Positions 44,377 to 54,634 of a stretch of 64,000 nt of DNA are shown one piece after another (position 1 is the first letter of the stretch; each line of letters opens with the position of its first letter). Made by a program: the position numbers and the translations under genes. Source of the DNA: Zea mays. Its lineage: Eukaryota; Streptophyta; Magnoliopsida; Poales; Poaceae. The notes below the pieces were generated by a model. It had not been told where the DNA came from, searched no databases, and saw only the letters and a program-made list of their open reading frames with translations. The stretch covers positions 190,953,439-191,017,438 of the forward strand of contig NC_050100.1 in the NCBI RefSeq assembly GCF_902167145.1. Direction: 5' to 3'.

Positions 44377-47300
44377 ATGCCGTCCTCGTCTTCTTCCGCT
44401 GCCGCTACACCGCCGACCGTTCCCTCACCGCCGGCCGCCGCCTCGTCTGAAGAGACGCTAAGTAGTTTAATGGCGGAGGAGTTGCGCGCCGGCGATTCTG
44501 TTGATTTTGGCGTATCGCGGATGTCGTCGGTCCGCGTGCAAGATATGCAGCGGTTGGGTTACTTCGGCGGCGGAGTTGCTCGAGTCCCGGGGACGGAGGA
44601 AGTCCCCGAGCCGGAGGACGAGTTGGTTGTTTTCGAGGCGTTCTTCGCCGCCGGACTCCGCTTGCCTGCGCACCGATTTGTTGGCGAAGTTCTGCGCAAG
44701 TTCAACGTTCAAATACATCAGCTGACACCGAATGCCATAGTGGCTCTGTCGAAGTATGTCTGGGCGACGACTTCGTACGGCGGACAGCCATCGGTCGAAG
44801 TTTTTGCGAAGTATTATTGTTTGCACTGGCAGAAGAGGATGATTGGAGACGAAGTTGCTCAGTTTGGGTCCTGCACATTCACGCCGAAGACCGGCAAAAC
44901 CACGATGCAGGTAGTCGAGTTAGTGCCTTGCGCCCGCAACAAGTGGGGCAACTGGAATGAATTTTGGTTTTACGTTGCTGAGGGCACCGTCGAAGGCCAT
45001 GAGGGGCTTCCCGTGTCCGAAATGTGTTCTCATTTTTACTCAGCGTACCCGCCCTTCGAAGTGGCGGAGGAGGATGTGGACGAAGGGGCCCTTCGGTGCG
45101 CCGCCGGCCTGAGCAGTGGGCGCGACTTGGTTGAAGAATTTGTGGCGTACGGGGTATGGCCCTTGGCGCATGGCTGGGCGTTGGGCGAAGTGTGCCCTCG
45201 CCAGATGCCTTTCCATGGCGGAAGAGTGGTGCGGAGTCCCGCCTTCGCCCTGAATCTGCAAAACCGCGATCCGGCCGCCTTTGTGCGTGAGGCGGAGGAT
45301 GGGGCGGTGCGGCTCGTTGGACGTTACGTGTCGAGGACAGAGGGCCAGCGCAGCTGGGATATCCGCGGGTCAAATGACCGTTTGAACAGGGTTTTTGAAT
45401 TAAATCAATTGCCATATGACGGCTACCCTGGTCAAGACGATGTGGACCACCGCGGGAAGAAACCGGCGGTGGAGACTGGAGACGACCCTGCGTCGGCGGC
45501 CGCCCCATCCTCTAAAAAGAGAAAATTAGGTACTGCTATGGGAGGACTTGGGGTTTCTGATGGTTTTGCTAGAGAGTTGATGAGGACGTGCGCGGCCCCG
45601 GGGGAAAGGATGTCTTCGCCCGAGCTCCGGGAGTCTTCGGCTCGGATGCTAAGGGTTACCGGGGGTTGTTGGCCTAGGAACGTTCCTATCTCCCGCGCGG
45701 CTGGCGAGGACTTTTTTACATCTCGCATGGTTCGTGAATGGAGGGTTTTTCCTTACGGGCGGAATATTGCTGCTGTTGTGTCAGCAGTGATGGACAAGGA
45801 TCGCCAGGGAGCGGCTCAGAAGCGCCAGGCGGCTGTCAGGCTCGTTGAAGCCAGGCCGAAGAGGCAGCGGGGGGCTGCAAAGGCTGCGGCCCCCGGCGGA
45901 GGCCGGCCGCCGCTAGCGGCGAAGTCGGGCGTCCCTGCATCTAGCAAGGCGCCGGAGGCAACGGCAGGCGCCAGAGGCTCGAAATCGGCGAAGGCGGTGC
46001 CGCCGTCCAGCGGAGTGGCGGAGGTGGCGAAGGCGGCCCGAGCGTTGTCGTTGTCGGGCAAACGTGTCGCCGACTTCGCCACCGACATTAGTGTGGAGGA
46101 CTATCTCGGTGGTAAGTCGTTGGCTCTATTTATTTATTATTATTTTTTTTAATTAATTATTCGTTGGTACGTCGCAGGGTCGGGCGAAGGCCAACTTGCT
46201 ATGGTTGTGCCCGCCGCGGCGACCACGACGGCTGCCGCAGTGCCGAAGGCGAAGGGCGGGGCTCTTAGCGCCGGAGGCGAGGTGTCGGCCCTCGCGGTTG
46301 TTATGGATGAGACGGGCACTGCGTCCCGCCGGCTGAAGGAGGTGACGGAGGCGCTAAGTCAGGTCCGCTGAGCTGGACTTCGTCCTTTTTTTTATCGGCT
46401 TGTTAGGGTCGCGGTCTTACGATTGCTCTGCAGGTAGCTGACTTCGCCAGCCGCACTGCGTCGGGGGCCCTCACGGCGGCTGTGGCTGCCGAAGTCGAGA
46501 GACTTCGGACACAACATGCTGACGTCGTCCATGAGAAATCGGCCGCCGACAGCAAGTGTCGCAAGCTGGCGGACAAGGTGGCCACACTGGAGGGAGAGAA
46601 GGCTGCCCTCCGGCGCCAGCTGGCGGGGGAAAGGAGGGAGACCAACGAGGCTCTTGCCAAGGCGCAGGCTGCGCAGGCGGAGGCCAACCTGGCACGGGCG
46701 GAGGGCAATCTTGCCAGGGAGTGCGCCGAGCAGCTGCAGGAGCGGCTCACCGCCCTGGAGAGCCGCGTGGAGAGGGTCGAGGCCGCGTCACGCGCGGAGG
46801 CGGAGCGGACGCGCCAACTGCTGTAGATACATACCGCGGGCTGGGCGCGGGGACCGGTGATTTCGAAGTGTCGGACCGAGAGCCCGGACTTCGCTGCCTG
46901 GAGTGGGTGCAGGAGGAGTTGCAGGCACTCCCCACTGTCGTGGAGGGGTTTATGGCGTATGCCTCCCTGGTCACCTGCGAGGGGGCGATGAATGCGCTCT
47001 CCCGGGATGGGTGCCAGCACTTCGAGGTCTTCGACCAAGTCGAAGAAGATTTTGAGCAAGATATCTTTAAGGTTGAGGACCCCGTAGTGAAGGAATCCGC
47101 CGGAGCTATCTTCGACCGGTTGTGGGGTCCACATGGTCGTGAGGTGGTCAGGGAGCGGGCCGAGACGGCGAGGGCTCAGGTGCCGTTTTCGTATGTTTGG
47201 TGTTTGTTGGATGTAGGCTGTGTGTGTGTTTGATGAGTTTTGTGTGTTTTTGTCTTAGGCGGCGCGTGGCGAGAGGGTCGACGACTTCGGGGCGTTGAAC

Positions 47301-48110
47301 AGCATGCTGTCTGACCCGGAGCCGACCCCGACGGAGGCCGTGCCTGGGTTCGCCCTAGAGCCGACCCCGGAGACTGGGGGAGACGCGTCGGGTGCCCCCG
47401 CATCTGCTGCGGCCGGCGAAGGCCTGCCCCCAGAGGTCGCCGAAGGCGCACCTGATGCCTCCGCAGCTGCTGCGCCGAGTGCTGAAGATCCCGCAGCGGT
47501 GGCGGCGGAGATTACAGCGGAAGCAACGGCGGAGCCAACGGCGGAGGCTCCCGCAACGTCAGGGCCGTCGCAGGTGGCGTAGTGGGTGTAGAGGGTTGGG
47601 GAAATTTGTACATGTTACTGAATTTTGGTTGCTGCGCAGGTTCAAGATTTTGGGCCTGCGCACACAATCGCTACTACTAAATTTTTGGCGGCTTCGACCG
47701 CGGAAGATGGTAATGAATGTGGTGGGTCTGCATCTGAGTTTTTTAATTGTGCTGACTCTGGGAGCTCGGTTGAGTGGACTGAGGAGTCGTCGGAGGAGGA
47801 CTTGGACTACTTTGCGGCCTTGGATGTGGCTGCGGCGGAGGCTTCGCCGCACGTCGCGGACGCAGGAGATGTGCCAGGTCCTAGCACCGGGCGACGGCGA
47901 CGAAGGGCGGTTGCGAAGCGTAGAGTTAGTGGGACGGAGGGGGCTCGGCTTCGTGTGAGTGGGACTGGCCGGCAGGAACTGTTGTCTTTGCTGGCCGCCG
48001 TGAATACAGGTGAAGGGGAACTGCGAAGTCTTTTTGCGGGTGAGGAGCTTAGGATAATGTTATTTAATTATAGGGAGATGGGAATTATTCCTAAGGTTGA
48101 GCCGATGTAG
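44377..48110 (+). CDS. Spliced antisense accessory gene of the gypsy element (PF04195-like)
   Basis: Five exons with GT-AG borders that keep phase: 44,377-46,111; 46,178-46,362; 46,434-47,179; 47,259-47,573; 47,640-48,110; about 1,150 codons. The N-terminal part (FEAFFAAGLRLPAHRFVGEV about 44,633, then a globular region to about 45,400) resembles the plant 'putative gypsy type transposon' domain. A basic/Ala-rich linker, a long coiled coil (about 46,470-46,825), a conserved helical block (about 46,880-47,150), a low-complexity Ala/Glu/Pro segment and an acidic-then-basic C-terminus (GRRRRRAVAKRR, about 47,887) follow. One base is missing near 46,824, giving a stop inside exon 3. Function unknown; the basic cluster suggests a nuclear protein. 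Accessory antisense genes are known in Tat-lineage elements such as Grande and Ogre. Confidence 0.75.
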
Positions 48111-48279
48111 AGTGTGGTGCCCTCGCCTGTATGTGTAGAGGCTTGTATGATGAAGTTGAGTGCCCTCGCTTGTATATGTGTGCGAAGGCGTTGTGTACTT
48201 TGTCTGGGTTGTTTTGTTGTGCTGTGCTGGTGTGATTATAGTTGGTCTTGGCACGGACGGTTTGATGTTGTCGTTTCTG

Positions 48280-48719
48280 CCTTTGTTGTGCTAGTCCGAT
48301 TGCACCCTTAGGTGTCTTCTGCGCGGACAGCCTTCGCGATAGACTTCGATTTTTTCGCACTTGTTGTGCTGGTCCGGCTGCACCCTTAGGCGACTTCTGC
48401 ACGGATAGCCTTTGCGATAGACTTCGATTTTTTCGCACTTGTTGTGCTGGTCCGGCTGCACCCTTAGGCGACTTCTGCGCGGATAGTCTTCGCGATAGAC
48501 TTCGATTTTTTCGCACTTGTTGTGCTGGTCCGGCTGCACCCTTAGGCGACTTCTGCGCAGATAGTCTTCGCGATAGACTTCGGTTTTTTCGCACTTGTTG
48601 TGCTGGTCCGGCTGCACCCTTGGGCGACTTCTGCGCGGATAGCCTTCGCGATAGACTTCGATTTTTTTCGCACTTGTTGTGCTGGTCCGGCTGCACCCTT
48701 AGGCGACTTCTGCGCGGAT
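48280..48719. repeat. 78-bp tandem repeat, about 5.6 copies
   Basis: The unit contains CTTGTTGTGCTGGTCC, GCACCCTTAGGCGAC and CGATAGACTTCGATTT. GATAGACTT starts at 48,338, 48,416, 48,494, 48,572 and 48,650, exactly 78 bp apart. It lies between the convergent ends of the accessory gene (48,110) and pol (48,936), thus in both 3' untranslated regions. Tandem repeats in this part of Tat/Ogre elements are known to seed satellite DNA. The minus strand happens to stay open through all copies as a 26-residue repeat. Confidence 0.92.
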
Positions 48720-48935
48720 TTGTCGCACGCGAGGGTGGCTAGCGCTTAGCCTCGCGGTGACCTCGTATTGGTCGAATGTCGAAGACCGTCGTCGCGGTCT
48801 TTTTTCGACGCATGTTTTTGCGGGGGATTTTCACACATATATTACATGGCTCCGCCTCGTTAAAAACCTCACCCCCCGGGAGGAAAAGAGTGCGGGCCGG
48901 TACAAGATTGTTTTTGCGAAATCAGCCCTGAGGAG

Positions 48936-51900
48936 TCAAACAAAAAATTTGCGGAGGTTGTCGATGTTCCAGGAGTGCTCCAGGTCCTCGCCGTTTGGCG
49001 TCGTGAGCCTGTAAGCGCTGGGGGAAGCTTTTGTCTTGACTATGAAGGGGCCCTCCCACCTGGGCTCCAGCTTGCCCTTGGACTCCGTCCGAGCTGTTCG
49101 GACGAGTACGAGGTCCCCCTCGCTAAACTCCCTCGGGATGACTGTGTGGTCGCGCCATGCTTTGGTCTGGGCTTGGTATTTGTTTAGGGCCTGTAGGGCG
49201 AAGACTCGGTCTCCGTCAATGAGATCCTTTGAAGTTGGCTCGTCCACATCGGGGACGGTTGACGGAACTGTTCGCGGAGACCCATGCTTCATTTCTTGCG
49301 GGGTCATGGCCTCCGATCCGTATAGAAGGTGGAAGGGAGTAAACCCGGTCGCCCTGCACTCAGTCGTGTTTAGTGCCCAGACTGCCTCAGGTAACAAATC
49401 GGTCCATCTGCCCTTCTTTTCATCAAGGAGCATCTTCTTGACAGCTGTGAAGATTTTTCCGTTGGCACGTTCCACGACCCCGTTGGACTGCGGATGATAA
49501 ACTGAGGCGAAGGCAAGCTTGGTGCCAATGGAGAAACAAAAATCCTTGAAGTCTTGGTTGTCAAACTGCTTGTCGTTGTCGACTGTTAGTTCGGACGGTA
49601 CTCCGAAGCGGCAAACAATGTTCTGCCAGAAGAATTTTTGGGCAGTCTTTGATGTTATTGTAGAAACAGCCCTCGCCTCGATCCATTTGGTGAAGTACTC
49701 GACAGCGACGAAGGCGAACTTAAGGTTCCCCTGAGCGGTGGGCAGGGGCCCGACAATGTCCAGGCCCCAGCGCTGGAGGGGCCATGTATGGGCGATCAGC
49801 TTTGTGTACTGCGAGGGGCTGCCTGACCGAGGAGAAAACTTCTGGCAGGCTTCGCAGGATCGTGTGACCCGATTTGCGGCGCAGATCATTGCGGGCCAGT
49901 AAAAGCCCTGGCGGATCACCTTAGCGGCTAGGGCCCTTGGCCCTGCGTGTGAGCCGCACGTGCCACTGTGGACTTCTCGTAGGATCTGCATGCCTTCGGC
50001 TTCGGTGACGCACTTAAGCATTGGCTGACTGACCCCTTTTTTGTAGAGTTGGCCTTCAATCAGTGCGAAGTCTCGGCTTCGATGTCTGAGGCGCTTGGCC
50101 TCACTGATGTCGGCTGGATGATAATACCCCTGTAGGAACAGGGTTATTGGTGCCCGCCAGTCCTCGGTCATGATAAGGTTGACTATGCGGTGGCCTTCGC
50201 TGTCATTGGTTATTTGGAGCCCTTCGGGGCTCCGGACGGCTGGCGTGCCGATGACATGAAAGAACACGTCGGAGGGCAGAGTTTCGCCCCTGGCGGCAGC
50301 CTTGGCCAATGCGTCGGCCTCTTCATTTTTGGCCCGATCCACATGCTGCAGGGTGAACCCCTTGAACTGCCTCTCGAGACTTCGGATGGCCGAGAGATAT
50401 TGCATAAGTGCAGGGTCCTTTGCTGCGTAGTCTTTCTCGATCTGGCCGGCAACTATCTTGGAGTCTGTTTTAATGATACAGGTGGTGACTCCGAGGGCCC
50501 TTAGCTTGCGGAGGCCGAGGATGACTGCTTCATATTCTGCTATATTATTTGTGCATCTGTCGGATTCCAGAGCGAAGCTGAGGCGCGCTGCATATCTGTG
50601 CTTGACCCCGGCTGGTGAGGTAATGACTGTAGCGGCGCCTGCCCCCGCATGGCACCATGCGTCGTCGCAATGAATCGTCCAAACCTTCTCTGTGAACGGG
50701 TCTGGTTGTGTTATTGGCCCAGTCCAGTCGACGACGAAGTCTGCCAGGACTTGTGACTTGATGGCTGTCCTGGGCTCGAAGCTGATGTGGTAGCCGGATA
50801 GTTCGGCTGCCCACTTGGCAATCCTCACCGATGCCTCCGGGTTTCTGAATAATTCGCCGAGTCCCCTGTCAGAGGTGACTCGGACCTTGAAAGCTTCAAA
50901 ATAGTGGCGTAGTTTGCGCGAAGACATGACGACTGCGTAGGCAACCTTCTCCAGCTCTGTCATGTTGCACTTGGACGGAGTCAGTACCTCGGAGACATAG
51001 TACACGGGGCACTGCCGGACCACGCCCTCAACAGTCTGCTCCTGCACTAGTGCCGCGCTGACCGCATGTGGCGAAGCCGCGACGTAGAGCAGTAGGGGGA
51101 GCGAGGGGTCGGGGCTGGTAAGGACAACCAACTCTGTCAGGTACTGTTTTAATGAGGCGAAGGCCGCCGCCTGCTCTGGTCCCCAGGCGAAGTCTTTTGC
51201 ACCACGGAGTGTCTTGAGGAAGGGGAGACTTCGCTCGGCGGACCTGGAGATGAATCTGTTGAGAGCGGCCAATCTGCCTGTCAGGCGCTGGATGTCCTTG
51301 ACGGACTGCGGAGGCGTCATGTCTATGATGGCTTGAATCTTGGTTGGGTTGGCCTCGATGCCGCGGTGTGATACCAGGTAGCCCAATATTTTGCCTTGGC
51401 GAACGCCGAAGACGCACTTTTCCGGGTTTAGGCGGAGTTGTGCGTCTCGCATGTTCGCGAATGTTTCGGCGAGGTCGGCGAGGTGGTCCTCCTTGCTCTT
51501 GCTGGCGACAACAATGTCATCCACATATGTGAATATGTTTCTGCCAATTTGCCCTTCGAGCACTGTTTTGGTGAGCCTGGAGAAGGTGGACCCGGCGTTC
51601 TTGAGTCCCTCCGGCATTCTGATGAAGCAATATGTGCCGAAGGGTGTTATAAAGCTGGTGCTAGCCTTGTCTTCTTCCTTCATGTATATCTGGTGGTAAC
51701 CGGAGAAGCAGTCGAGGAGGGACATGACTTCGCATCCGGCCGCGCTATCGACTATTTTGTCGATCCGCGGCAACGGGAAATTGTCCTTTGGGCAGGCTTT
51801 ATTGAGACTGGTGAAGTCGATGCACATTCGCCACTTCCCGCTCTTTTTCTGCACCATCACGACATTGGAGAGCCATGTGGGGTAAGCCACCGGCTCGATG

Positions 51901-51962
51901 AATTTGGCTTCCAGGAGGCGGTGCACTTCTGCCTTGGCGGCCTCCGTCTTCTCGTCGGACAT
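48936..51962 (-). CDS. Young gypsy pol: RT, RNase H, second RNase H, integrase
   Basis: An unbroken 1,008-codon frame. RT has CIDFTSLNKACPKDNFPLP (about 51,830), MSLLDCFSGYHQI and the catalytic TYVDDIVVAS (about 51,520). RNase H is about 51,150-50,850. A second, archaeal-type RNase H runs about 50,690-50,260 (NNIAEYEAVILGLRKL, KTDSKIVAGQIEKD). The integrase zinc finger is at about 49,980-49,850 (HSGTCGSHAGPRAL ... CEACQKFS), and the core has YFTKWIEARAV, TVDNDKQFD and PQSNGVVERANG. The C-terminal part has no chromodomain. The N-terminus is continuous in frame with the protease through one stop at 52,059-52,061, so the ATG at 51,962 is not the natural start. Confidence 0.93.
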   Translation of the reverse strand: MSDEKTEAAKAEVHRLLEAKFIEPVAYPTWLSNVVMVQKKSGKWRMCIDFTSLNKACPKDNFPLPRIDKIVDSAAGCEVMSLLDCFSGYHQIYMKEEDKASTSFITPFGTYCFIRMPEGLKNAGSTFSRLTKTVLEGQIGRNIFTYVDDIVVASKSKEDHLADLAETFANMRDAQLRLNPEKCVFGVRQGKILGYLVSHRGIEANPTKIQAIIDMTPPQSVKDIQRLTGRLAALNRFISRSAERSLPFLKTLRGAKDFAWGPEQAAAFASLKQYLTELVVLTSPDPSLPLLLYVAASPHAVSAALVQEQTVEGVVRQCPVYYVSEVLTPSKCNMTELEKVAYAVVMSSRKLRHYFEAFKVRVTSDRGLGELFRNPEASVRIAKWAAELSGYHISFEPRTAIKSQVLADFVVDWTGPITQPDPFTEKVWTIHCDDAWCHAGAGAATVITSPAGVKHRYAARLSFALESDRCTNNIAEYEAVILGLRKLRALGVTTCIIKTDSKIVAGQIEKDYAAKDPALMQYLSAIRSLERQFKGFTLQHVDRAKNEEADALAKAAARGETLPSDVFFHVIGTPAVRSPEGLQITNDSEGHRIVNLIMTEDWRAPITLFLQGYYHPADISEAKRLRHRSRDFALIEGQLYKKGVSQPMLKCVTEAEGMQILREVHSGTCGSHAGPRALAAKVIRQGFYWPAMICAANRVTRSCEACQKFSPRSGSPSQYTKLIAHTWPLQRWGLDIVGPLPTAQGNLKFAFVAVEYFTKWIEARAVSTITSKTAQKFFWQNIVCRFGVPSELTVDNDKQFDNQDFKDFCFSIGTKLAFASVYHPQSNGVVERANGKIFTAVKKMLLDEKKGRWTDLLPEAVWALNTTECRATGFTPFHLLYGSEAMTPQEMKHGSPRTVPSTVPDVDEPTSKDLIDGDRVFALQALNKYQAQTKAWRDHTVIPREFSEGDLVLVRTARTESKGKLEPRWEGPFIVKTKASPSAYRLTTPNGEDLEHSWNIDNLRKFFV

Positions 51963-52058
51963 CTTGCGAAGCCGCTGCTTTTTCGGCCGTACCGAGGGGT
52001 CGATTCCCAGACTGTGCTCAATTATTGAACGGCTGACACCGACCAGATCGAGGGCTGA

Positions 52059-53255
52059 CTAGGCGAAGACATCTTTGTTCTTGGACAGGCAGCAGAGGAG
52101 CTTTTCTTCTTCATGCGAAGTAAGGTCTTCGCTGATAATGACTGTCTGCCTGGGCGTGGCCTGGTCGAGGGGGACAGTCTTGGTCCCGTCGTTGCTCTGC
52201 AGCTGTGCCTTGTCGTGCTGCTTATTGGTTGGGCTGGCGGGCGCGGGGACCTCGCGTTGGGTCGTGAGGCAGTGCACGTTTCTTTGACCGGGCACGAAGT
52301 CCCGCTCTATGTTGCGCGCAGTCTGTTGATTGCCGAAGACTGTGATGACGCCTAACGGACCTGGTATCTTCATACATAGGTACAGTCCGTGAATGGCTGC
52401 TTCGAACTTATTGATGGAGCCCCGGCCCATGATGGCATTGTAAGGATATACCATGTCCACAATATCAAAGGTTATTTGCTCACTTCGGGCATTGGGTGCT
52501 ACACCGAAGGAGAGAGGCAGCTGTATCTTGCCGACGGGGAAGGTGCCCTTGCCGCCGAAGCCATACAGCGGGTTGTCCGAAGGCTTAAGCAGGTTGTGGC
52601 TTATGCCCATGCGATCGAAGGCGTGGAGGAAGATGATGTCCGCCTGACTGCCGTTATCAACTAGGACTTTGTGCAGGTCCCAGCCTGCCACGCTGCAATT
52701 GATAACCATGGCGTCGCAGTGGGGGGCGCTGCGCAGGTCGACGTCTCGTGCGTCGAAGGTTAGCGGTATATGGGACCACTTTGTCTGCACGACTGGGCCA
52801 GTGATGGCGACGTGGTTTATGCTGCGGTAGTGGTCCCGCTTCTGCCGCTTGGTGTCGAAGTCAGTGCTGGACCCCCAGTTATCATGTGGATGACTCCGCG
52901 ATATGGTTGATCGGCGAAGTCTTCCTGCTTTAGAGCGTGGGGGATGTTTTGATGGTGTGGTGGTGGGGGTGGAGGAGGTACGATTTGTACTTCCTGATGG
53001 GTGTTGGTAAGCGTGGTGCGGTGGATGCGGGGCGGGAGCGTGGATATATGGTGGAGGGGGTTGCTGGTAATTGTGCGCGACAATTCTGGGGTTGTCGGCC
53101 GGCTGCGCCCGTGCCATTCTTTCTCTGGTGGCCTTCGTCTCGGGGCAGTCTTTGGTCTGGTGGGCGCAATCTTCGCCATGGAAGAGGCAGTAGAATCGGC
53201 GCGGCGGCTGCGCACGCCCTCGGCCCCTACCACGAGTTCCATTTCCGCGGCCCTG
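52059..53255 (-). CDS. Young gypsy CCHC-like knuckle and aspartic protease
   Basis: The frame is open from 53,540, but its useful part begins near 53,255 where gag shifts into it. An RGRGRGRAQPP basic stretch and a Cys/His knuckle (FYCLFHGEDCAHQTKDCP, about 53,185) are followed by the protease with KVLVDNGSQADIIF (about 52,670) and the flap/C-terminal block YPYNAIMGRGSINKF (about 52,450). It ends in TAG at 52,059-52,061 after KNKDVFA, where the family normally continues into RT; a single base change accounts for it. Confidence 0.85.
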   Translation of the reverse strand, partial: QGRGNGTRGRGRGRAQPPRRFYCLFHGEDCAHQTKDCPETKATRERMARAQPADNPRIVAHNYQQPPPPYIHAPAPHPPHHAYQHPSGSTNRTSSTPTTTPSKHPPRSKAGRLRRSTISRSHPHDNWGSSTDFDTKRQKRDHYRSINHVAITGPVVQTKWSHIPLTFDARDVDLRSAPHCDAMVINCSVAGWDLHKVLVDNGSQADIIFLHAFDRMGISHNLLKPSDNPLYGFGGKGTFPVGKIQLPLSFGVAPNARSEQITFDIVDMVYPYNAIMGRGSINKFEAAIHGLYLCMKIPGPLGVITVFGNQQTARNIERDFVPGQRNVHCLTTQREVPAPASPTNKQHDKAQLQSNDGTKTVPLDQATPRQTVIISEDLTSHEEEKLLCCLSKNKDVFA

Positions 53256-54594
53256 GGGGGGGATATTCCTGGCGACGAGGGGGGTCAGCAGCGGGATGCT
53301 GGTTGGCGATGTTGTGCACTTGCTGCTGATTGCGGCTGTCTCGACCGGAGTCTGGCTGCGGAGTCCTCGTCCACGTGCGGCTGGACTGTGGGGCATCTTT
53401 GGGTTTCCGCTGTGACTCAACTTTGCGTTGGTGGAGCTCCTCGGATTTGGCATATTTTTCAAAGAGTTGATATAGCTCCTGGAGGTTCTTGGGCGGGTCT
53501 CTGATACAGTGGCTGTAGAGGACGCCGGCGCGAAGGCCACTGATGGCGTAGTGGATAGCTATCTGATCATCAACGGAGAGCAGCTGTGACTTGAGTGTTA
53601 AAAATTTGCGGTAATACTCCCGCAGAGTCTCCTTTTCCAGCTGCTTGCAAAGCGAGAGCTCGGCCAAGGCGTCGGTGTCTGGGCGGTACCCTTGGAAGTT
53701 GAGCAGGAACTTGTCCCTGAGACTTCTCCAGGAATCAATGGACAGTGGAGGCAATCTGGTGAACCAGGTGAGAGCTGGGCCCTCTAGGGCAATAATGAAA
53801 GACTTCGCCATTGTGGCGTCGTCCCCTCCGGCGGATGCAACGGTGACCTGATAACTCATTATGTATTGCGCCGGGTCGGTGCTGCCGTTGTACTTGGGAT
53901 AGGTCCCTGCCCGGAAGTTAGCTGGCCAAGGCGTCACTTGCAGGTGTGGCGCCAGGGGACTTCGCTCGTCGAGATAGTTGACTCCTTGGAATGGCGCGGC
54001 GTGCGGGAAGGTGTGATCGCGCTGGGGGAAACGCGGGTCCTCCGGTTGCGCGCGGTGTTGCAGGGGTGGCCCATGCTGCAGGCCGAGGTGGCCTTCGCGC
54101 ATGTCCTCGAATTGTGCGCGCTGCTGGAGGGGTGGCTCGTGCTGAAGGCCGAGGTGGCCTTCGCGCTGCATCAGCGCAATCTCCCGCTCGAGTTCCTGGG
54201 CCTTCTGCTCTTCGTCGCGTATCATTTGCCGCACTTTGGCTAGTGCGGACACACGCTGGCGCTTGGCCTCCAGTATCTCCTTCTGCCTCTGGAGATTGCG
54301 GTTCTTGAGGCGCAGGGCACGCAGCTGTAGCTGCTCTTCTGCTGAGACGCCGAGGACTTCACCGTCCTCGGTGAGGTCCGCGCCCTCCGGTGGTGCGAAG
54401 CCTGAGGGTGGCTGCGGTTGTCCCTCAGGGCCGCAGGTGCGGAGGGTGTCATCTTCGCAGGTGCGAGGAACATCGTCTTCAGTGGCCTCTTGGCGGGTGG
54501 ATTGGGTGAGGGCGAGGACCTTGCCCTTTCTTGCGGCGAGCAGTGCTGCCTTCGCAGCCTCGTCAGCCTTCGGGTTAGCTCTCTTGGGTGCCAT
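53227..54594 (-). CDS. Young gypsy gag
   Basis: Starts MAPKRANPKADEAAKA at 54,594, 41 bp after the LTR; the frame opens earlier inside the LTR. It has a long charged coiled coil (about 54,370-54,190), a 22-residue tandem repeat (REGHLGLQH..., 54,046-54,177), and a capsid domain (about 53,920-53,530) with ITALTWF-like FIIALEGPALTWFTRLPP and LREYYRKFLTLKSQ. The frame runs into a stop at 53,227 just after a run of 8 G (plus strand, 53,254-53,261), and the downstream protease is in the neighbouring frame. An indel in the run is the simplest cause. Confidence 0.9.
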   Translation of the reverse strand: MAPKRANPKADEAAKAALLAARKGKVLALTQSTRQEATEDDVPRTCEDDTLRTCGPEGQPQPPSGFAPPEGADLTEDGEVLGVSAEEQLQLRALRLKNRNLQRQKEILEAKRQRVSALAKVRQMIRDEEQKAQELEREIALMQREGHLGLQHEPPLQQRAQFEDMREGHLGLQHGPPLQHRAQPEDPRFPQRDHTFPHAAPFQGVNYLDERSPLAPHLQVTPWPANFRAGTYPKYNGSTDPAQYIMSYQVTVASAGGDDATMAKSFIIALEGPALTWFTRLPPLSIDSWRSLRDKFLLNFQGYRPDTDALAELSLCKQLEKETLREYYRKFLTLKSQLLSVDDQIAIHYAISGLRAGVLYSHCIRDPPKNLQELYQLFEKYAKSEELHQRKVESQRKPKDAPQSSRTWTRTPQPDSGRDSRNQQQVHNIANQHPAADPPRRQEYPPPGPRKWNSW

Positions 54595-54617
54595 CGCGGG
54601 TGGTTTTCTCGTAGCAC

Positions 54618-54634
54618 GAACGGTGGGCGCCAAA
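54618..54634 (-). other. Primer binding site of the young gypsy element
   Basis: Minus strand TTTGGCGCCCACCGTTC begins at the LTR border, the primer-site sequence usual for Tat/Athila elements. Confidence 0.65.

Noticed and set aside
48091..48696. A 201-codon minus-strand frame as a repeat protein gene
   Set aside because: It is only the tandem array read in an open frame, with a period divisible by three. It has no start context, and it lies after the pol stop and in both 3' untranslated regions.
53254..53261. Taking the homopolymer shift as a proven programmed frameshift
   Set aside because: A run of eight is also the commonest place for an indel or assembly error, and no conserved downstream structure could be shown by eye.
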